DNA of 64,000 nt from Cedecea lapagei (GCF_900635955.1 NZ_LR134201.1:992001-1056000); one strand, 5' to 3'; positions 15,979-25,259 are shown, counted from the stretch's first letter. Program-made: numbers and translations. The notes: generated by a model not told the origin, from the letters alone.

Positions 15979-16009
15979 TATGTGCAATTAACACACACGA
16001 TAGCACATA
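15979..16009 (-). promoter_or_regulatory. Candidate ccdAB operator
   Basis: Perfect 7-bp arms TATGTGC (15979-15985) and GCACATA (16003-16009) lie about 30-60 nt upstream of the ccdA start. The position suits autoregulation by the CcdA-CcdB complex. Confidence 0.4.
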
Positions 16010-16163
16010 TACAGTGTGGCGAAAATATCGCCAAAACATCTTTGGCTAAAAATCGACTCCGCGCCCGGGATTTATGCCCGCTATATAAATCCCCTTTGAT
16101 CTGTTAAAACATCTGGCGATCCGGCTACGGCAAAAGTTAAACAAGACTGAGGTAACGAGCACC

Positions 16164-17369
16164 ATGAATAAAGCAGATCATCTCCAGGCGGTCACGGCCA
16201 AAGCCAGGGCGATCATGGCACGGAACAATATTGAGGCTTTGGTGGTGACCACCCCGGACAACTTTTGCCATGTCACCGGGTTTGCCAGTTTCTTTATGTA
16301 CACCTTTCGCCACACCGGCGCGGCGCTGGCGGTCATTTTCCGGGATGAAAAGTTACCTTCCTTGATCGTGATGAACGAGTTTGAGGCGGCAGGTTTACAG
16401 TTTGAGCTGGCGAACTATGAGCTGAAGACCTTCCCGGTTTGGGTGGATGTCGATGAGCCTTTTAACCCGCAGCGGGTGGTGAAAGAGCGGCCGATTGGCC
16501 CGCCGGTTGAGGCGGTTTTCACTCTGCTCAAGTCCACTTTAGCGGACGCGGGCGTGCTGGATAAAAACATCGCTATCGAGCTGAATGCCATGAGCAACGG
16601 CGGCAAGCAGACCCTGGATAAGGTGATCCCGAATTTACGGCTGGTGGACTCCACGGCAATCTTCAATGAGCTACGGATGGTCAAAAGCCCGTGGGAGATA
16701 GTCTTCCTGCGAAAAAGCGCGGAGATCACCGAGTATGGCATCAGTGAAGCCTTCAAGGCGATTGGGGCGGGATGTTCGGCGTGGGATCTCACTGCGGCAT
16801 ATAAAGCAGCCATTATGCAGCACCCGGAGACGAACCTTTCGCGCTTCCATTTGATCTCGGTTGGCGATGATTTTGCCCCCAAACTCATCCCGAGCCGTGA
16901 ACCCGTTAAACCGGGAGATTTAATCAAGTTTGACTGCGGCGTGGATGTTGCCGGGTACGGGGCGGATTTGGCGCGTACCGTGGTGTTCGGGCAGCCTACG
17001 GCAATGGCTGAGCGAATCTACCAAACGATTTTGCAGGGCCACGAGCATATGCTCAGCCTGATTGGCCCGGGCGTGAAGCTCAGCCACGTCTTTAACGACA
17101 CGATGAGCAAAATAAAAGCCAGTGGCTTGCCGCATTATAACCGCGGCCATTTAGGGCATGGTGATGGGCTGTTCCTGGGCCTGGAAGAGGCGCCTTTTGT
17201 TAGCGCGGCGGCAACCGAAACCTTCGAGCCTGGCATGGTCTTTAGCGTGGAAACGCCTTACTACGGCATCGGCGTTGGGGCGATCATGCTGGAAGATATG
17301 TTGCTCATCACCGACGACGGCTATGAGCTGTTTAGCCATTTACCCCGAGAATTACGGCGCTTCGGGTAA
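16164..17369 (+). CDS. M24-family metallopeptidase (Xaa-Pro dipeptidase/creatinase-like)
   Basis: A 401-aa pita-bread-fold enzyme. The creatinase N-terminal domain (about residues 10-160) is followed by the catalytic domain, with all five dinuclear-metal ligands visible: Asp257 (KFDCGVD), Asp268 (GADLAR), His332 (GHLGHG), Glu363 (FSVETPYYG) and Glu377 (IMLEDML). The two domains and complete ligand set fit an active Xaa-Pro dipeptidase or related amidinohydrolase-fold enzyme. The substrate is not predictable. It appears monocistronic with its own terminator. Confidence 0.88.
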   Translation: MNKADHLQAVTAKARAIMARNNIEALVVTTPDNFCHVTGFASFFMYTFRHTGAALAVIFRDEKLPSLIVMNEFEAAGLQFELANYELKTFPVWVDVDEPFNPQRVVKERPIGPPVEAVFTLLKSTLADAGVLDKNIAIELNAMSNGGKQTLDKVIPNLRLVDSTAIFNELRMVKSPWEIVFLRKSAEITEYGISEAFKAIGAGCSAWDLTAAYKAAIMQHPETNLSRFHLISVGDDFAPKLIPSREPVKPGDLIKFDCGVDVAGYGADLARTVVFGQPTAMAERIYQTILQGHEHMLSLIGPGVKLSHVFNDTMSKIKASGLPHYNRGHLGHGDGLFLGLEEAPFVSAAATETFEPGMVFSVETPYYGIGVGAIMLEDMLLITDDGYELFSHLPRELRRFG

Positions 17370-17379
17370 GCTTAATCGG

Positions 17380-17406
17380 GGGGCATTAAGATGCCCCTTT
17401 ATTTTT
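17380..17406 (+). terminator. Rho-independent terminator after the M24 peptidase
   Basis: Arms GGGGCAT (17380-17386) and ATGCCCC (17391-17397), loop TAAG, followed by TTTATTTTT. Confidence 0.85.
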
Positions 17407-17410
17407 GGCC

Positions 17411-18028
17411 TCAGCTAAAAAACGCCAGCTTCACCGCAAACAACGCAAGGAACAGACCGGCTGCTTTCTCCAGCAGAAAGACCATGCCGGGCCGCGAACG
17501 GACCTTCTCGGCAAGCGAGGTGGTCAGGAAGATCATTATCGAACAGTAGATAAAGGTCAGCGCGGCGGCGGTACCGGCCAAAATCCCGAAGGTCGGGATC
17601 CCCAGGCTGCGCGCCGGGTCGATAAACAGCGGCAGAAACATTACATAAAACAGAATGGGCTTGGGGTTCATCAGAGTGATAACCATGCCCTGCAAAAATG
17701 GCGTTCTTTTGCCGGTCACCGGCGGCGGCGGGGCGCTGGTATACGCCTTCATCAGCAGCTGCGCGCCCATCCACAGCAGGTAAGCTGCGCCGAGCCATTT
17801 GATTATCTGGAAAACATGCGGCGAGGACTCCAGCAGCGCCGCTACGCCCGCGATAGCCAACCACAGCAGCACCTGGTCACCCAACAAAATCCCCATCAGG
17901 CAGAGATAGCCGCTGCGCGCGCCGCCTTTGCTGGCGCTGGTAATCAGAATCAGATTGCCGGGGCCGGGAATAATTAACAGCAGGATGAAAGAGACGACAA
18001 AGGTGCCGTAATGAATGATGCCGGGCAT
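17411..18028 (-). CDS. LysE/RhtB-family amino-acid exporter
   Basis: An inner-membrane exporter of 205 aa with about six hydrophobic segments. The family signatures IIPGPGNLILITSASKGGARSG near the N terminus and LMNPKPILFYVMFLPLF in the middle are present. The start is the ATG at 18028 (MPGIIHYGTFVVSF); upstream in-frame codons give a non-hydrophobic leader unlike the family. It is transcribed divergently from a LysR-type regulator, the common arrangement for an inducible exporter. The exported amino acid or derivative is not known. Confidence 0.9.
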   Translation of the reverse strand: MPGIIHYGTFVVSFILLLIIPGPGNLILITSASKGGARSGYLCLMGILLGDQVLLWLAIAGVAALLESSPHVFQIIKWLGAAYLLWMGAQLLMKAYTSAPPPPVTGKRTPFLQGMVITLMNPKPILFYVMFLPLFIDPARSLGIPTFGILAGTAAALTFIYCSIMIFLTTSLAEKVRSRPGMVFLLEKAAGLFLALFAVKLAFFS

Positions 18029-18212
18029 GCTCAGGTTTTCCTTAAAAGTGCTTGGTTCAGGTGGTGCGTTATTACTTTTATGCGCCGTACTGGCTGGCTT
18101 TATGATGGGAACAGGGCCGATAGGCGGCAACCGAAAACCGTGATATGTTTTCCTTATCTATGAAGAAAATCGATTTGTCGAAGCGCGACATTTCCAATAA
18201 CTGACTGAAGAT

Positions 18213-19133
18213 ATGGCCGGAATAAAGCTAAATCAGCTGGAAATGCTGATAGCCGCAGTGGAAAACAATGGTTTCAGCGCTGCGGCCGCAGCATTGGGCT
18301 GTACTCAATCGCGCATTAGCCATGCGATTTCCGAACTGGAGCAGCACCTGAATGTGCGCCTGCTGCACCGCTCGCGCAGCGGCTGCACCCCGACTGCCGC
18401 CTGCACGCAGATTCTCAAAGATGCGAAAAAAATCATGCAGCTGCTGGAAGGCATTGAGCAGGCGGCGGCGGAAGCGCCGCAGCTTGCCGGGCGCGTGCGG
18501 GTGGCCTGCTTTCGCAGCGCGACGGCGAACCTGCTGCCCCCTTACTTTGAGGCGCTCGCTACTGCCTTACCCGATATTCATCTGGATATTGATGACAGCG
18601 CGACGGAATACCACCACCTCAACGACGCGGTGGTGTCCGGGCGGGCGGACATCGGCATTACCATTCAGGGCTACCCGGAGTCGCTGCACGGCGTACCGTA
18701 CATCAGCGACCCTTACATGCTGATGCTGCCCCGCAGCTTCCGGCTGCAGCAGCCTTTTAGCTGGCATCAGTTGGAAAAGCTGCCGTTTATCCAGCCGAAC
18801 GCAAACACGCTGAGCCCCGCCGTTGAGCGCTGTCGTGAAATGGGGCTGCGTAACGAGGTGGTGCATAAGCTTGCCAGCGACAGCGGGATTGTCGGGCTGG
18901 TGAATCAGGGGCTGGGGTTTTCGATTATGCCGTGGCTTTCGGTGCTGCCGGTGCCGGAAAATATGCGCATTCTGGATTTACCTCAGCCGCTGCGCCGCCA
19001 TTTGTTCATCGTCACCCGTCCTGAACTGCGGCACGATAAAGTGATCGCCACGCTGATTAACTTCCTGCGTGATAAGGCGCTGATCCGTACGACCAGCGTC
19101 TGGCGTTCAGGCATGCTGGCGTTCGATTACTGA
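18213..19133 (+). CDS. LysR-family transcriptional regulator
   Basis: A 306-aa regulator with an N-terminal winged helix-turn-helix (LEMLIAAVENNGFSAAAAALGCTQSRISHAISELE) and a periplasmic-binding-like effector domain from about residue 90. It is divergent from the LysE-type exporter across a 184-bp region, which suggests that it controls that gene and itself. Its last 7 nt overlap the convergent S66 peptidase gene. Confidence 0.9.
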   Translation: MAGIKLNQLEMLIAAVENNGFSAAAAALGCTQSRISHAISELEQHLNVRLLHRSRSGCTPTAACTQILKDAKKIMQLLEGIEQAAAEAPQLAGRVRVACFRSATANLLPPYFEALATALPDIHLDIDDSATEYHHLNDAVVSGRADIGITIQGYPESLHGVPYISDPYMLMLPRSFRLQQPFSWHQLEKLPFIQPNANTLSPAVERCREMGLRNEVVHKLASDSGIVGLVNQGLGFSIMPWLSVLPVPENMRILDLPQPLRRHLFIVTRPELRHDKVIATLINFLRDKALIRTTSVWRSGMLAFDY

Positions 19134-20143
19134 CGGGGCTCCAGCCATGGGCTGGTCAGCGAAATGGCCTGATTGTCAAAATCGATGAGCATCCGCACGC
19201 CGAGCGGGAGCGTCAGCATCGGGTGCGTGTGGCAGCAGTCGAAATCGGAGACGATAGGGATCTCGCGGCCATTGAGCACTTCCCTCAGGATTTGCAGCGG
19301 CGATTTTCCGCTGCCCTGGTCGTCAAACAGCTCGTGCCTGCCGAGCACAATGGCGGCGATGCGGTCGAATACGCCGCACAGTAAAAGGTGCGAAAATTCT
19401 CGCTCCAGTTCCGCCGCGCTGTGCAGACTGTCCTCAATAAACAAAATATCGCCCCGGTTGATATCGGGCATATATTCACTGCCCCAGAGGCCGTAAAGGG
19501 TATTCAGGTTGCCACCAATGACTCGGCCTTCTACTTTGCCAGCGCCCTCGAAGCGCCAGCCACCGGGCCGCAGCGTTTTCCCCCGGGACTGGGTTTCCCA
19601 GTCGATCATCTCCTCGCTCCATTCAGCGGGCTGGCTCAGCGCGTACGGCAGCGTCTGCGGCCTGCTGAGGATGTTGAGGAAATAGTCAAAAGTGGTGTCG
19701 ACCAGCGGAGGGAATTCACCCAAAGAGGCCACCACCGCCGGGCCATAAAAGGTAATCAGCCCTGTCCTTTGATAGATGCCTGCCAGTAGCGCGGTCACGT
19801 CCGAATAGCCGATGATAATTTTGGGATCTTTCATCAGCTGCGCGTAGTCGATGTAAGGCAGCAATGAGTTGCTGTTTAAGCCGCCGATAGCCGAGATAAT
19901 GCAGCGCACGTTCGGGTCATGCAAAAGGGCATTAAACTCATCCGCTCGCTCGCGAATCGAGCCGGAACGCCAGGAATCCTTTTTGCCCGTCAGGCTACCT
20001 TCCTGCAGATAAAATCCCTGTGATTCAATAAAGGCCTTCGCTCTCTGGTAACGCTTTGGCGCAAATGCGGTGGCGGCGGAAGAGGGCGAAAATACCGCGA
20101 GCGTATCGCCGACGGCTAAAGGGCGGGCGTAAAGCTGGGGCAT
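19127..20143 (-). CDS. S66-family peptidase (MccF/LD-carboxypeptidase-like)
   Basis: A 338-aa serine peptidase with the S66 triad: Ser114 in IGYSDVTALL, Glu237 in LFIEDSLH and His307 in CCHTHPMLTLPLG. The Ser-His spacing of 193 equals that of MccF as I recall it (Ser118, His311). MccF-like members cleave acyl-sulfamoyl or peptidyl-nucleotide antibiotics, while LdcA acts on murein tetrapeptides. The overall pattern is closer to the MccF branch, so a self-protection or peptide-recycling role is possible. It starts behind AAGGAG. Confidence 0.87.
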   Translation of the reverse strand: MPQLYARPLAVGDTLAVFSPSSAATAFAPKRYQRAKAFIESQGFYLQEGSLTGKKDSWRSGSIRERADEFNALLHDPNVRCIISAIGGLNSNSLLPYIDYAQLMKDPKIIIGYSDVTALLAGIYQRTGLITFYGPAVVASLGEFPPLVDTTFDYFLNILSRPQTLPYALSQPAEWSEEMIDWETQSRGKTLRPGGWRFEGAGKVEGRVIGGNLNTLYGLWGSEYMPDINRGDILFIEDSLHSAAELEREFSHLLLCGVFDRIAAIVLGRHELFDDQGSGKSPLQILREVLNGREIPIVSDFDCCHTHPMLTLPLGVRMLIDFDNQAISLTSPWLEPRQ

Positions 20144-20355
20144 TCGTCATTCTCCTTATTGTTTTTTTAATAATAGTGCGAAGCAGTGCTGCGCAATAGT
20201 GATTCCAGGCACTCAGGGTAAAGAATTAATCCTTTGTTTTTATGAGTGTAATTATCCTTCGAGCTATAGTTATTTTTCGGCAATTCTTAGCATCATGTTG
20301 AATTTGTGAACGCATTTGACTCTGCAATACTGCCCCGAAGTGTGCTGAAACGTAT

Positions 20356-20370
20356 AAGCCTTACAGGCTT
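20356..20370 (+). promoter_or_regulatory. Palindrome upstream of the OpuC-type ABC operon
   Basis: Perfect arms AAGCCT/AGGCTT around TAC, 34 nt before the ATPase gene start. The rest of the 260-nt gap between the S66 gene and this operon is AT-rich and I see no recognised promoter motif in it. The palindrome may be an operator or a leader hairpin. Confidence 0.3.
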
Positions 20371-20403
20371 CGATTGCGCGGTATGAGGAAGTTCAGAAGC
20401 ATC

Positions 20404-21480
20404 ATGATTCAACTAGAAAACATCAATAAGATCTACCCGGGCAATGTACAGCACGCAATCAACTCGCTGAATATGACGATTAACGAAGGAGAGCTATGCA
20501 CCTTCGTCGGTCCCAGCGGCTGCGGCAAAACCACCACCCTGAGGATGATTAACCGGCTGGACATACCCGACAGCGGTGAAGTCTATATTCAGGGCCAGCC
20601 GCTCTCCCGCGCTGACATTATTCAGGTACGCCGCAAGATAGGCTTTGTGATGCAAAGCCCGGCGCTATTTCCTCACCGTACCGTGGCGGAAAACATCGCC
20701 ACCGTGCCGCACCTGCTGGGCTGGGACAAACGTGCCATCGCCCGTCGCATTGACGAGCTGGTGGCGCTGATGTCGCTGAACCCTCTGGTGCTGAAACGCT
20801 ATCCCCACCAGCTTTCTGGCGGGCAACAAAGCCGGGTTTCTATCGCCCGAGCCCTTGCTGCCGATCCGCCAATCTTGCTGATGGATGAACCTTTTGCCGC
20901 CATCGACCCGGTGGTACGCGACAAGCTACAGGGCGAGCTGCTGTCGCTGCAGGGGCGTTTGCATAAAACCATTATTCTGGTGACCCACGATATCAACGAG
21001 GCGATTCGCCTCGGCGACCGCATTGCCATTTTCCGTGAAGGTGGGCACCTCGAACAGTTTGATACCCCGGACAATATTCTCTCCTGGCCCGCCAGCGACT
21101 TTGTGCGTGACTTTATTGGTCCGGAACCGAATCTGAAGCGTCTTGGCATGATGCGCGTAGGCGACCTGCCGCGCCGTGATGTACCGGTCCTGACGCATGA
21201 TGAGCCAGTATCTTCCGATACCAGCCTGCTCAACGGGCAGCGTGCTCTGGTCCTGGATGCCGACGGGCGGCCTCTGCACTGGCTCGAAAATGGGCAGCAG
21301 CTCCCGGTGCGGATTGCCGAAGAGAGTGAGTCGCTGCGCCACGTTTACAGCGAGTTGCTGGACGTACCGCAGGGCGTGCTGGTGCGTGTAACGCCCGAGG
21401 GTCGCTACGCCGGCGCCGTTGATAGCGGTCTGCTAAGTGATGCGCTCAACCGCCACCAGGAGCTGCACCGCAATGATTGA
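20404..21480 (+). CDS. ABC importer ATP-binding protein, OpuCA/YehX-like
   Basis: A cytosolic ATPase subunit of about 358 aa. It has Walker A GPSGCGKTT, signature LSGGQQSR, Walker B ILLMDEPFAAID and H-loop VTHD. A C-terminal region (from about residue 265) resembles the CBS-type regulatory part of osmoprotectant ATPases. The start taken is the ATG at 20404 (MIQLENINKIYPG); the frame extends upstream without family similarity. Its TGA overlaps the next start (ATGA). It is the first gene of a five-gene unit ending in a flavin monooxygenase. Confidence 0.9.
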   Translation: MIQLENINKIYPGNVQHAINSLNMTINEGELCTFVGPSGCGKTTTLRMINRLDIPDSGEVYIQGQPLSRADIIQVRRKIGFVMQSPALFPHRTVAENIATVPHLLGWDKRAIARRIDELVALMSLNPLVLKRYPHQLSGGQQSRVSIARALAADPPILLMDEPFAAIDPVVRDKLQGELLSLQGRLHKTIILVTHDINEAIRLGDRIAIFREGGHLEQFDTPDNILSWPASDFVRDFIGPEPNLKRLGMMRVGDLPRRDVPVLTHDEPVSSDTSLLNGQRALVLDADGRPLHWLENGQQLPVRIAEESESLRHVYSELLDVPQGVLVRVTPEGRYAGAVDSGLLSDALNRHQELHRND

Positions 21481-22102
21481 CTGGCAATGGGTGACCGACA
21501 ATCTCGATATGATCGGCGAGCTGATGCTACAGCATTTGCAGATGGTGCTGCTGTCTCTGGCGATGGGTACTGTGTTGACCGCGATAATGCTGCTGCTTTC
21601 CATCGTCTGGCCCGCGCTCTCCGGGCCGCTGATCTCGCTGAGCGGCGTGCTGTTTACCATCCCTTCACTGGCGCTGTTTATTCTGCTGCTGCCGTGGACC
21701 GGGCTGTCGATGACGACCGCGGTGATCGGGTTGACTCTCTATTCGCTGCTGATCCTGCTGCGCAACGTGCTGGCGGGGATGCAGAAGCTGCCAGCGGATG
21801 TGCTGGAGTCGGGCAGGGCGCTTGGCTATACGCGATTTGGCCGCTTTATCGAAGTTGAGCTGTTCCTGATCCTGCCTGCCTTGTTTGCCGGTTTGCGCAT
21901 CGCTTCCGTGACGCTGGTGGGGCTGGTGATCGTCACCGCGCTGATCGGTCAGGGTGGCCTGGGGCAGCTGATGATCCTCGGTTTTAACCAAAACTTTTTG
22001 ACGCCGATTCTGGTCAGCCTGGCGCTGAGCCTTGTGCTGTCGCTGTTTCTTGACCTGCTGATAGCCCGCCTCGGCTACAGCCTGACCGGGTGGACGCGCT
22101 GA
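21473..22102 (+). CDS. ABC importer permease, OpuCB/YehW-like
   Basis: An inner-membrane permease of 209 aa with about five or six hydrophobic segments and the cytoplasmic EAA-type loop (ADVLESGRALGYTRFGRFIEVELFLILPALFAGLRIA). The start ATG at 21473 overlaps the ATPase stop, and its own TGA overlaps the second permease start (TGATG), so the three are translationally coupled. Confidence 0.9.
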   Translation: MIDWQWVTDNLDMIGELMLQHLQMVLLSLAMGTVLTAIMLLLSIVWPALSGPLISLSGVLFTIPSLALFILLLPWTGLSMTTAVIGLTLYSLLILLRNVLAGMQKLPADVLESGRALGYTRFGRFIEVELFLILPALFAGLRIASVTLVGLVIVTALIGQGGLGQLMILGFNQNFLTPILVSLALSLVLSLFLDLLIARLGYSLTGWTR

Positions 22103-22770
22103 TGGATATTCTTCATGACACCTGGCTGTGGTTCTTACAGGCCGACCACTGGAACGGCGATCTCGGCATCTGGCACCGTTTCGCTGAGCATCTCTACTAC
22201 GTGCTGATTAGTCTCGTTATTGGCGCTTTGGTAGCCCAGCCGCTCGGCATTCTGCTCGGCTACTGGCGGCGTGGGGCGTTTTTCGCCATCAACCTGTTCA
22301 ACATTGGCCAAGCGTTCCCTTCGCTGGGGATCATTCTGCTGTGCATTATGCTGCTTGGCTTCAACGATGTGCCTGTATTTATCGCTCTGGTTGCGCTGGC
22401 TATTCCGCCGATGCTGACCAACACCTATGTCGGCATTAGCCATGCCGATCAAACGCTGTGCGATGCCGCAAAAGCGATGGGCATGACGCCGCTGCAGAGC
22501 CTTCTTAAGGTCCGTATTCCCCTAGCGATGCCGCTGATTTTTGCCGGGATCCGTACCTCTTTGCTGCAGCTTATCGCCACCGCGGTGGTGGCGGCTTATG
22601 CCGGGCTGGATGGCTTAGGGCGCTTTCTTATCGACGGTCTCGGGCAGCGCGATTACCCGCAGGTCATTGCCGGTTCGGTGGTGATCTCGCTGCTGGCGAT
22701 TGGCTGTGAGCTGTTAATGGCCCAGGTCGCCAGGCGCTGGCTTAATTTTGCAATACCAACAGCAGGTTAG
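22102..22770 (+). CDS. ABC importer permease, OpuCD/YehY-like
   Basis: The second permease of the importer, 222 aa, with the binding-protein-dependent transport motif AMGMTPLQSLLKVRIPLAMPLIFAGIRTS. The start at 22102 is preferred because it overlaps the previous stop; a GTG four codons upstream is also in frame. Two different permeases plus a periplasmic protein and an ATPase reproduce the OpuC/YehWXYZ architecture. Confidence 0.9.
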   Translation: MDILHDTWLWFLQADHWNGDLGIWHRFAEHLYYVLISLVIGALVAQPLGILLGYWRRGAFFAINLFNIGQAFPSLGIILLCIMLLGFNDVPVFIALVALAIPPMLTNTYVGISHADQTLCDAAKAMGMTPLQSLLKVRIPLAMPLIFAGIRTSLLQLIATAVVAAYAGLDGLGRFLIDGLGQRDYPQVIAGSVVISLLAIGCELLMAQVARRWLNFAIPTAG

Positions 22771-22810
22771 TGCCTGCGCACAACACAACATAAAAGAGAG
22801 AAGGGTGATG

Positions 22811-23707
22811 ATGATGAAAAACTGGTTATCTACGGCGAGCAAGGGATTCAAATTGACTTTACTGGCTGCCGGGCTGGCAAGCGTGGGGTTTGCCGCTCAG
22901 GCGGAAACGGTCACCATCGGCGGCGCAAACTACTCGGAGCAAACAATCCTGGCAAATATCTACGCCAGCGCGCTGAAGCAGCAGGGCATTGATGTAAAAA
23001 CTCGCCTCAACCTCGGCAACCGCGAGATCATTATTCCGGCGCTGAAAACCGGCGAGCTGGACGTGGTGCCTGAATACCTTGGTGCGCTGCTGAACTACTA
23101 TCACGGCGGCAGCAAATCGACCACCGAGCAGGAAGTTTCTGACGAGCTGAAGCAGGCGCTGCCGGCGGATCTGGTGCTGCTAAATCCTTCTCCGGCCGCG
23201 TCCATTACCGCGTGGGGCGTGCGTGAAGAAACGGCCAAAAAATATAATCTGAAGACGCTGTCCGACCTGGCGAAGGTTGCTCCCGAGCTGGTTGTTGGCG
23301 GGCCGCCTGAAGTGGCTACCCGCGCCCTGGGCCTGCCTGGGCTGGAACGTGTCTACGGCATCAAATTCAAATCCTTTAAGTCGCTGGATATCGGTGGCCC
23401 ACTGAGCCGTCTGGCGCTGAACTCCGGCAAAATCGACGTGGCGACGCTGGTTTCTACCCAGGGTGACCTGCTGAAAGAGAAGTGGGTGGTGCTGGAGGAT
23501 GACAAACACGAACAGCCGGCTCAGAACCTGGTGCCTCTGGTACATAAAGGCTCTGTTTCACCAAAAGTCGAAGAAGTTCTCAACAACATCTCCGCGAAGC
23601 TGACCACCAAAGATTTGATTCAGCTTAACAAGCTGGTGGATGTCGATCATAAAGATCCGGCAAAAGTTGCCGACCAGTGGGTAAAAGAGAAGCTGGCCGC
23701 TAAATAA
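22811..23707 (+). CDS. Periplasmic substrate-binding protein, OsmF/OpuCC-like
   Basis: A type II periplasmic binding protein of about 298 aa with a Sec signal peptide ending near AAQA^ETVTIGG. The glycine-betaine/choline-binding pattern is visible: GGANYSEQTILANIYASAL at the N terminus and LKTGELDVVPEYLGALLNYY. Several ATGs in a row follow AGAAGG; I chose the second, which has the better spacing. Homologues bind quaternary amines, but the linked monooxygenase makes a different, oxidisable ligand possible. Confidence 0.88.
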   Translation: MMKNWLSTASKGFKLTLLAAGLASVGFAAQAETVTIGGANYSEQTILANIYASALKQQGIDVKTRLNLGNREIIIPALKTGELDVVPEYLGALLNYYHGGSKSTTEQEVSDELKQALPADLVLLNPSPAASITAWGVREETAKKYNLKTLSDLAKVAPELVVGGPPEVATRALGLPGLERVYGIKFKSFKSLDIGGPLSRLALNSGKIDVATLVSTQGDLLKEKWVVLEDDKHEQPAQNLVPLVHKGSVSPKVEEVLNNISAKLTTKDLIQLNKLVDVDHKDPAKVADQWVKEKLAAK

Positions 23708-23752
23708 CGAGTCCCCGGCCAGGGAAGGCCACTTCACAACGAGTATCCCGAC

Positions 23753-25084
23753 ATGTCACAAGCTACCGCCATTTTCAATCTGTTCTTCTTCAATCCGCAG
23801 GGGGATTATCGATTCTCCTGGCGCCACCCTGATGCACCCGGTAAAGAGATTTTTACCCTGAAGTATTACGCCGAGCTGGCGCGTAGAGCCGAGGCTGCCG
23901 TGCTGGACAATATTTTTATTGCCGACCATGTGGCCATTTGGGATACCGTGCCGAGCGGCCTCGCGCATTATGCTAATCCACGGCTGGAGCCGATTACGCT
24001 GCTGGCCGCGCTGGCGGCAACCACAGAAAATATTGGCCTGATGTCCACCGCCTCAACCTCCTATACCGAGCCTTACAACCTGGCGCGCTATTTTGCCTCG
24101 CTCGATCATTTGAGCGGCGGGCGAGCGAGCTGGAACGTGGTCACCTCATGGCTGCCGGAAGAGGCCGCTAACTATGGCCTGGATACGCTGCCGGAGCACG
24201 GCAGGCGCTATGAACGTGCCGCCGAATTTATTGAGGTGGTCCGGAAGCTTTGGGATTCCTGGGAAGATGATGCGGTGCTGATCGATAAGCAGAGCGGCTA
24301 TTTTGCCGACCCCGATCGCGTGCATCCGCTGAATCACGAAGGTGAATTCTTTAAGGTGCGTGGGCCGCTGAACGTGCCGCGCCCGCCTCAGGGACACCCG
24401 ATTGTGGTGCAGGCCGGCTCTTCCGAGTCGGGCAAGCAGCTGGCTGCCGCCCAGGCGGATATTCACTTTGTATTTATGAGCAATATTGAGAAGGGCCTGG
24501 CCTACCGCGCGGATATGGACAAGCGCCTCCTTGCGCTGGGGCGTGACCCGGCACACTTTAAGATCCTCGGTGGTGTGCTGCCGGTGGTGGTAAATACCCC
24601 GGAAGAAAAAGAGCAGCGGCAGAAGCTCATCCAAACGCTGATGAACGATCAGATGGCGCTGGATCTCCTGAGTACCTATCTGCGGATGGATATGGGGGAG
24701 TACGATCCTCATGCGCCGCTGCCGCCTTTGCCGGACGAGCAGGGCTTTGACGGGCTGAGAACCGCTTTGCAGATCATTAAGGGTTACGATCCAGAGCTGA
24801 CGGTCCTGCAGCTGGGAAGATTGTTGCTTCAAAGTTCGGATAGCTGGCTAGTTATCGGCACCGCGCAGGAAGTTGCCGACACGCTCAGCGAGGCGTTTCA
24901 TGCCGGAGCCGTAGATGGCTATAACCTGATGTTCCCGTTCCTGCCGACGGATTTTGATAACTTTATCGACCAGGTGGCGCCGATTCTTAAGAAGAGCGGG
25001 GTGATGCAGCAGGCTTACCGCCCTGGAACATTACGCGAGAAGCTGGGATTGCCGCCGGTAGTGAATCAGTTCAGGCGTGAGTGA
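23753..25084 (+). CDS. FMN-dependent monooxygenase of the NtaA/SnaA/DszA family
   Basis: A 443-aa luciferase-like flavin monooxygenase. The NtaA/DszA pattern is clear: FFFNPQGDYRFSWRHP at the N terminus, the block LARYFASLDHLSGGRASWNVVTSW, VQAGSSESGK for flavin phosphate, and the C-terminal GTLREKLGLPP. Characterised relatives oxidise nitrilotriacetate, dibenzothiophene sulfone, alkyl sulfones or pristinamycin with FMNH2 supplied by a separate reductase. No reductase gene is adjacent. It lies 45 nt after the binding-protein gene, so the importer probably supplies its substrate. Confidence 0.88.
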   Translation: MSQATAIFNLFFFNPQGDYRFSWRHPDAPGKEIFTLKYYAELARRAEAAVLDNIFIADHVAIWDTVPSGLAHYANPRLEPITLLAALAATTENIGLMSTASTSYTEPYNLARYFASLDHLSGGRASWNVVTSWLPEEAANYGLDTLPEHGRRYERAAEFIEVVRKLWDSWEDDAVLIDKQSGYFADPDRVHPLNHEGEFFKVRGPLNVPRPPQGHPIVVQAGSSESGKQLAAAQADIHFVFMSNIEKGLAYRADMDKRLLALGRDPAHFKILGGVLPVVVNTPEEKEQRQKLIQTLMNDQMALDLLSTYLRMDMGEYDPHAPLPPLPDEQGFDGLRTALQIIKGYDPELTVLQLGRLLLQSSDSWLVIGTAQEVADTLSEAFHAGAVDGYNLMFPFLPTDFDNFIDQVAPILKKSGVMQQAYRPGTLREKLGLPPVVNQFRRE

Positions 25085-25093
25085 CATATTCGC

Positions 25094-25247
25094 CACTCAC
25101 TCTAACCCTCTCCCCATGGGGGGAGAGGGGACGAAAGAAGCATTAGGATTGACGAAACCCGCTCTCCCCATGGGGGAGAGGGGACGAAAGAAGTGTTGGG
25201 ATTAAGGAATACTCCCTCTCCCTTTGGGAGAGGGTCGGGGTGAGGGT
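25094..25247. repeat. Tandem GC-rich palindromic repeats at a convergent junction
   Basis: Three hairpins in a row fill the gap between the monooxygenase and the PhnD-like gene. The first two share CTCTCCCCATGGGG, GAGAGGGG and ACGAAAGAAG and start at 25108 and 25162, a 54-bp period. The third (25213-25246) is the related form CCCTCTCCCTTTGGGAGAGGG followed by CGGGGTGAGGG. The same element class recurs at 44033-44074 and 53236-53331. Confidence 0.8.
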
Positions 25248-25259
25248 AAAAAAAGTAAC

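Noticed and set aside
25094..25247. Tandem repeats that might be taken for a CRISPR array
   Set aside because: Only two near-identical units plus one related hairpin, no unique spacers of uniform length and no cas genes; these are palindromic intergenic repeats.
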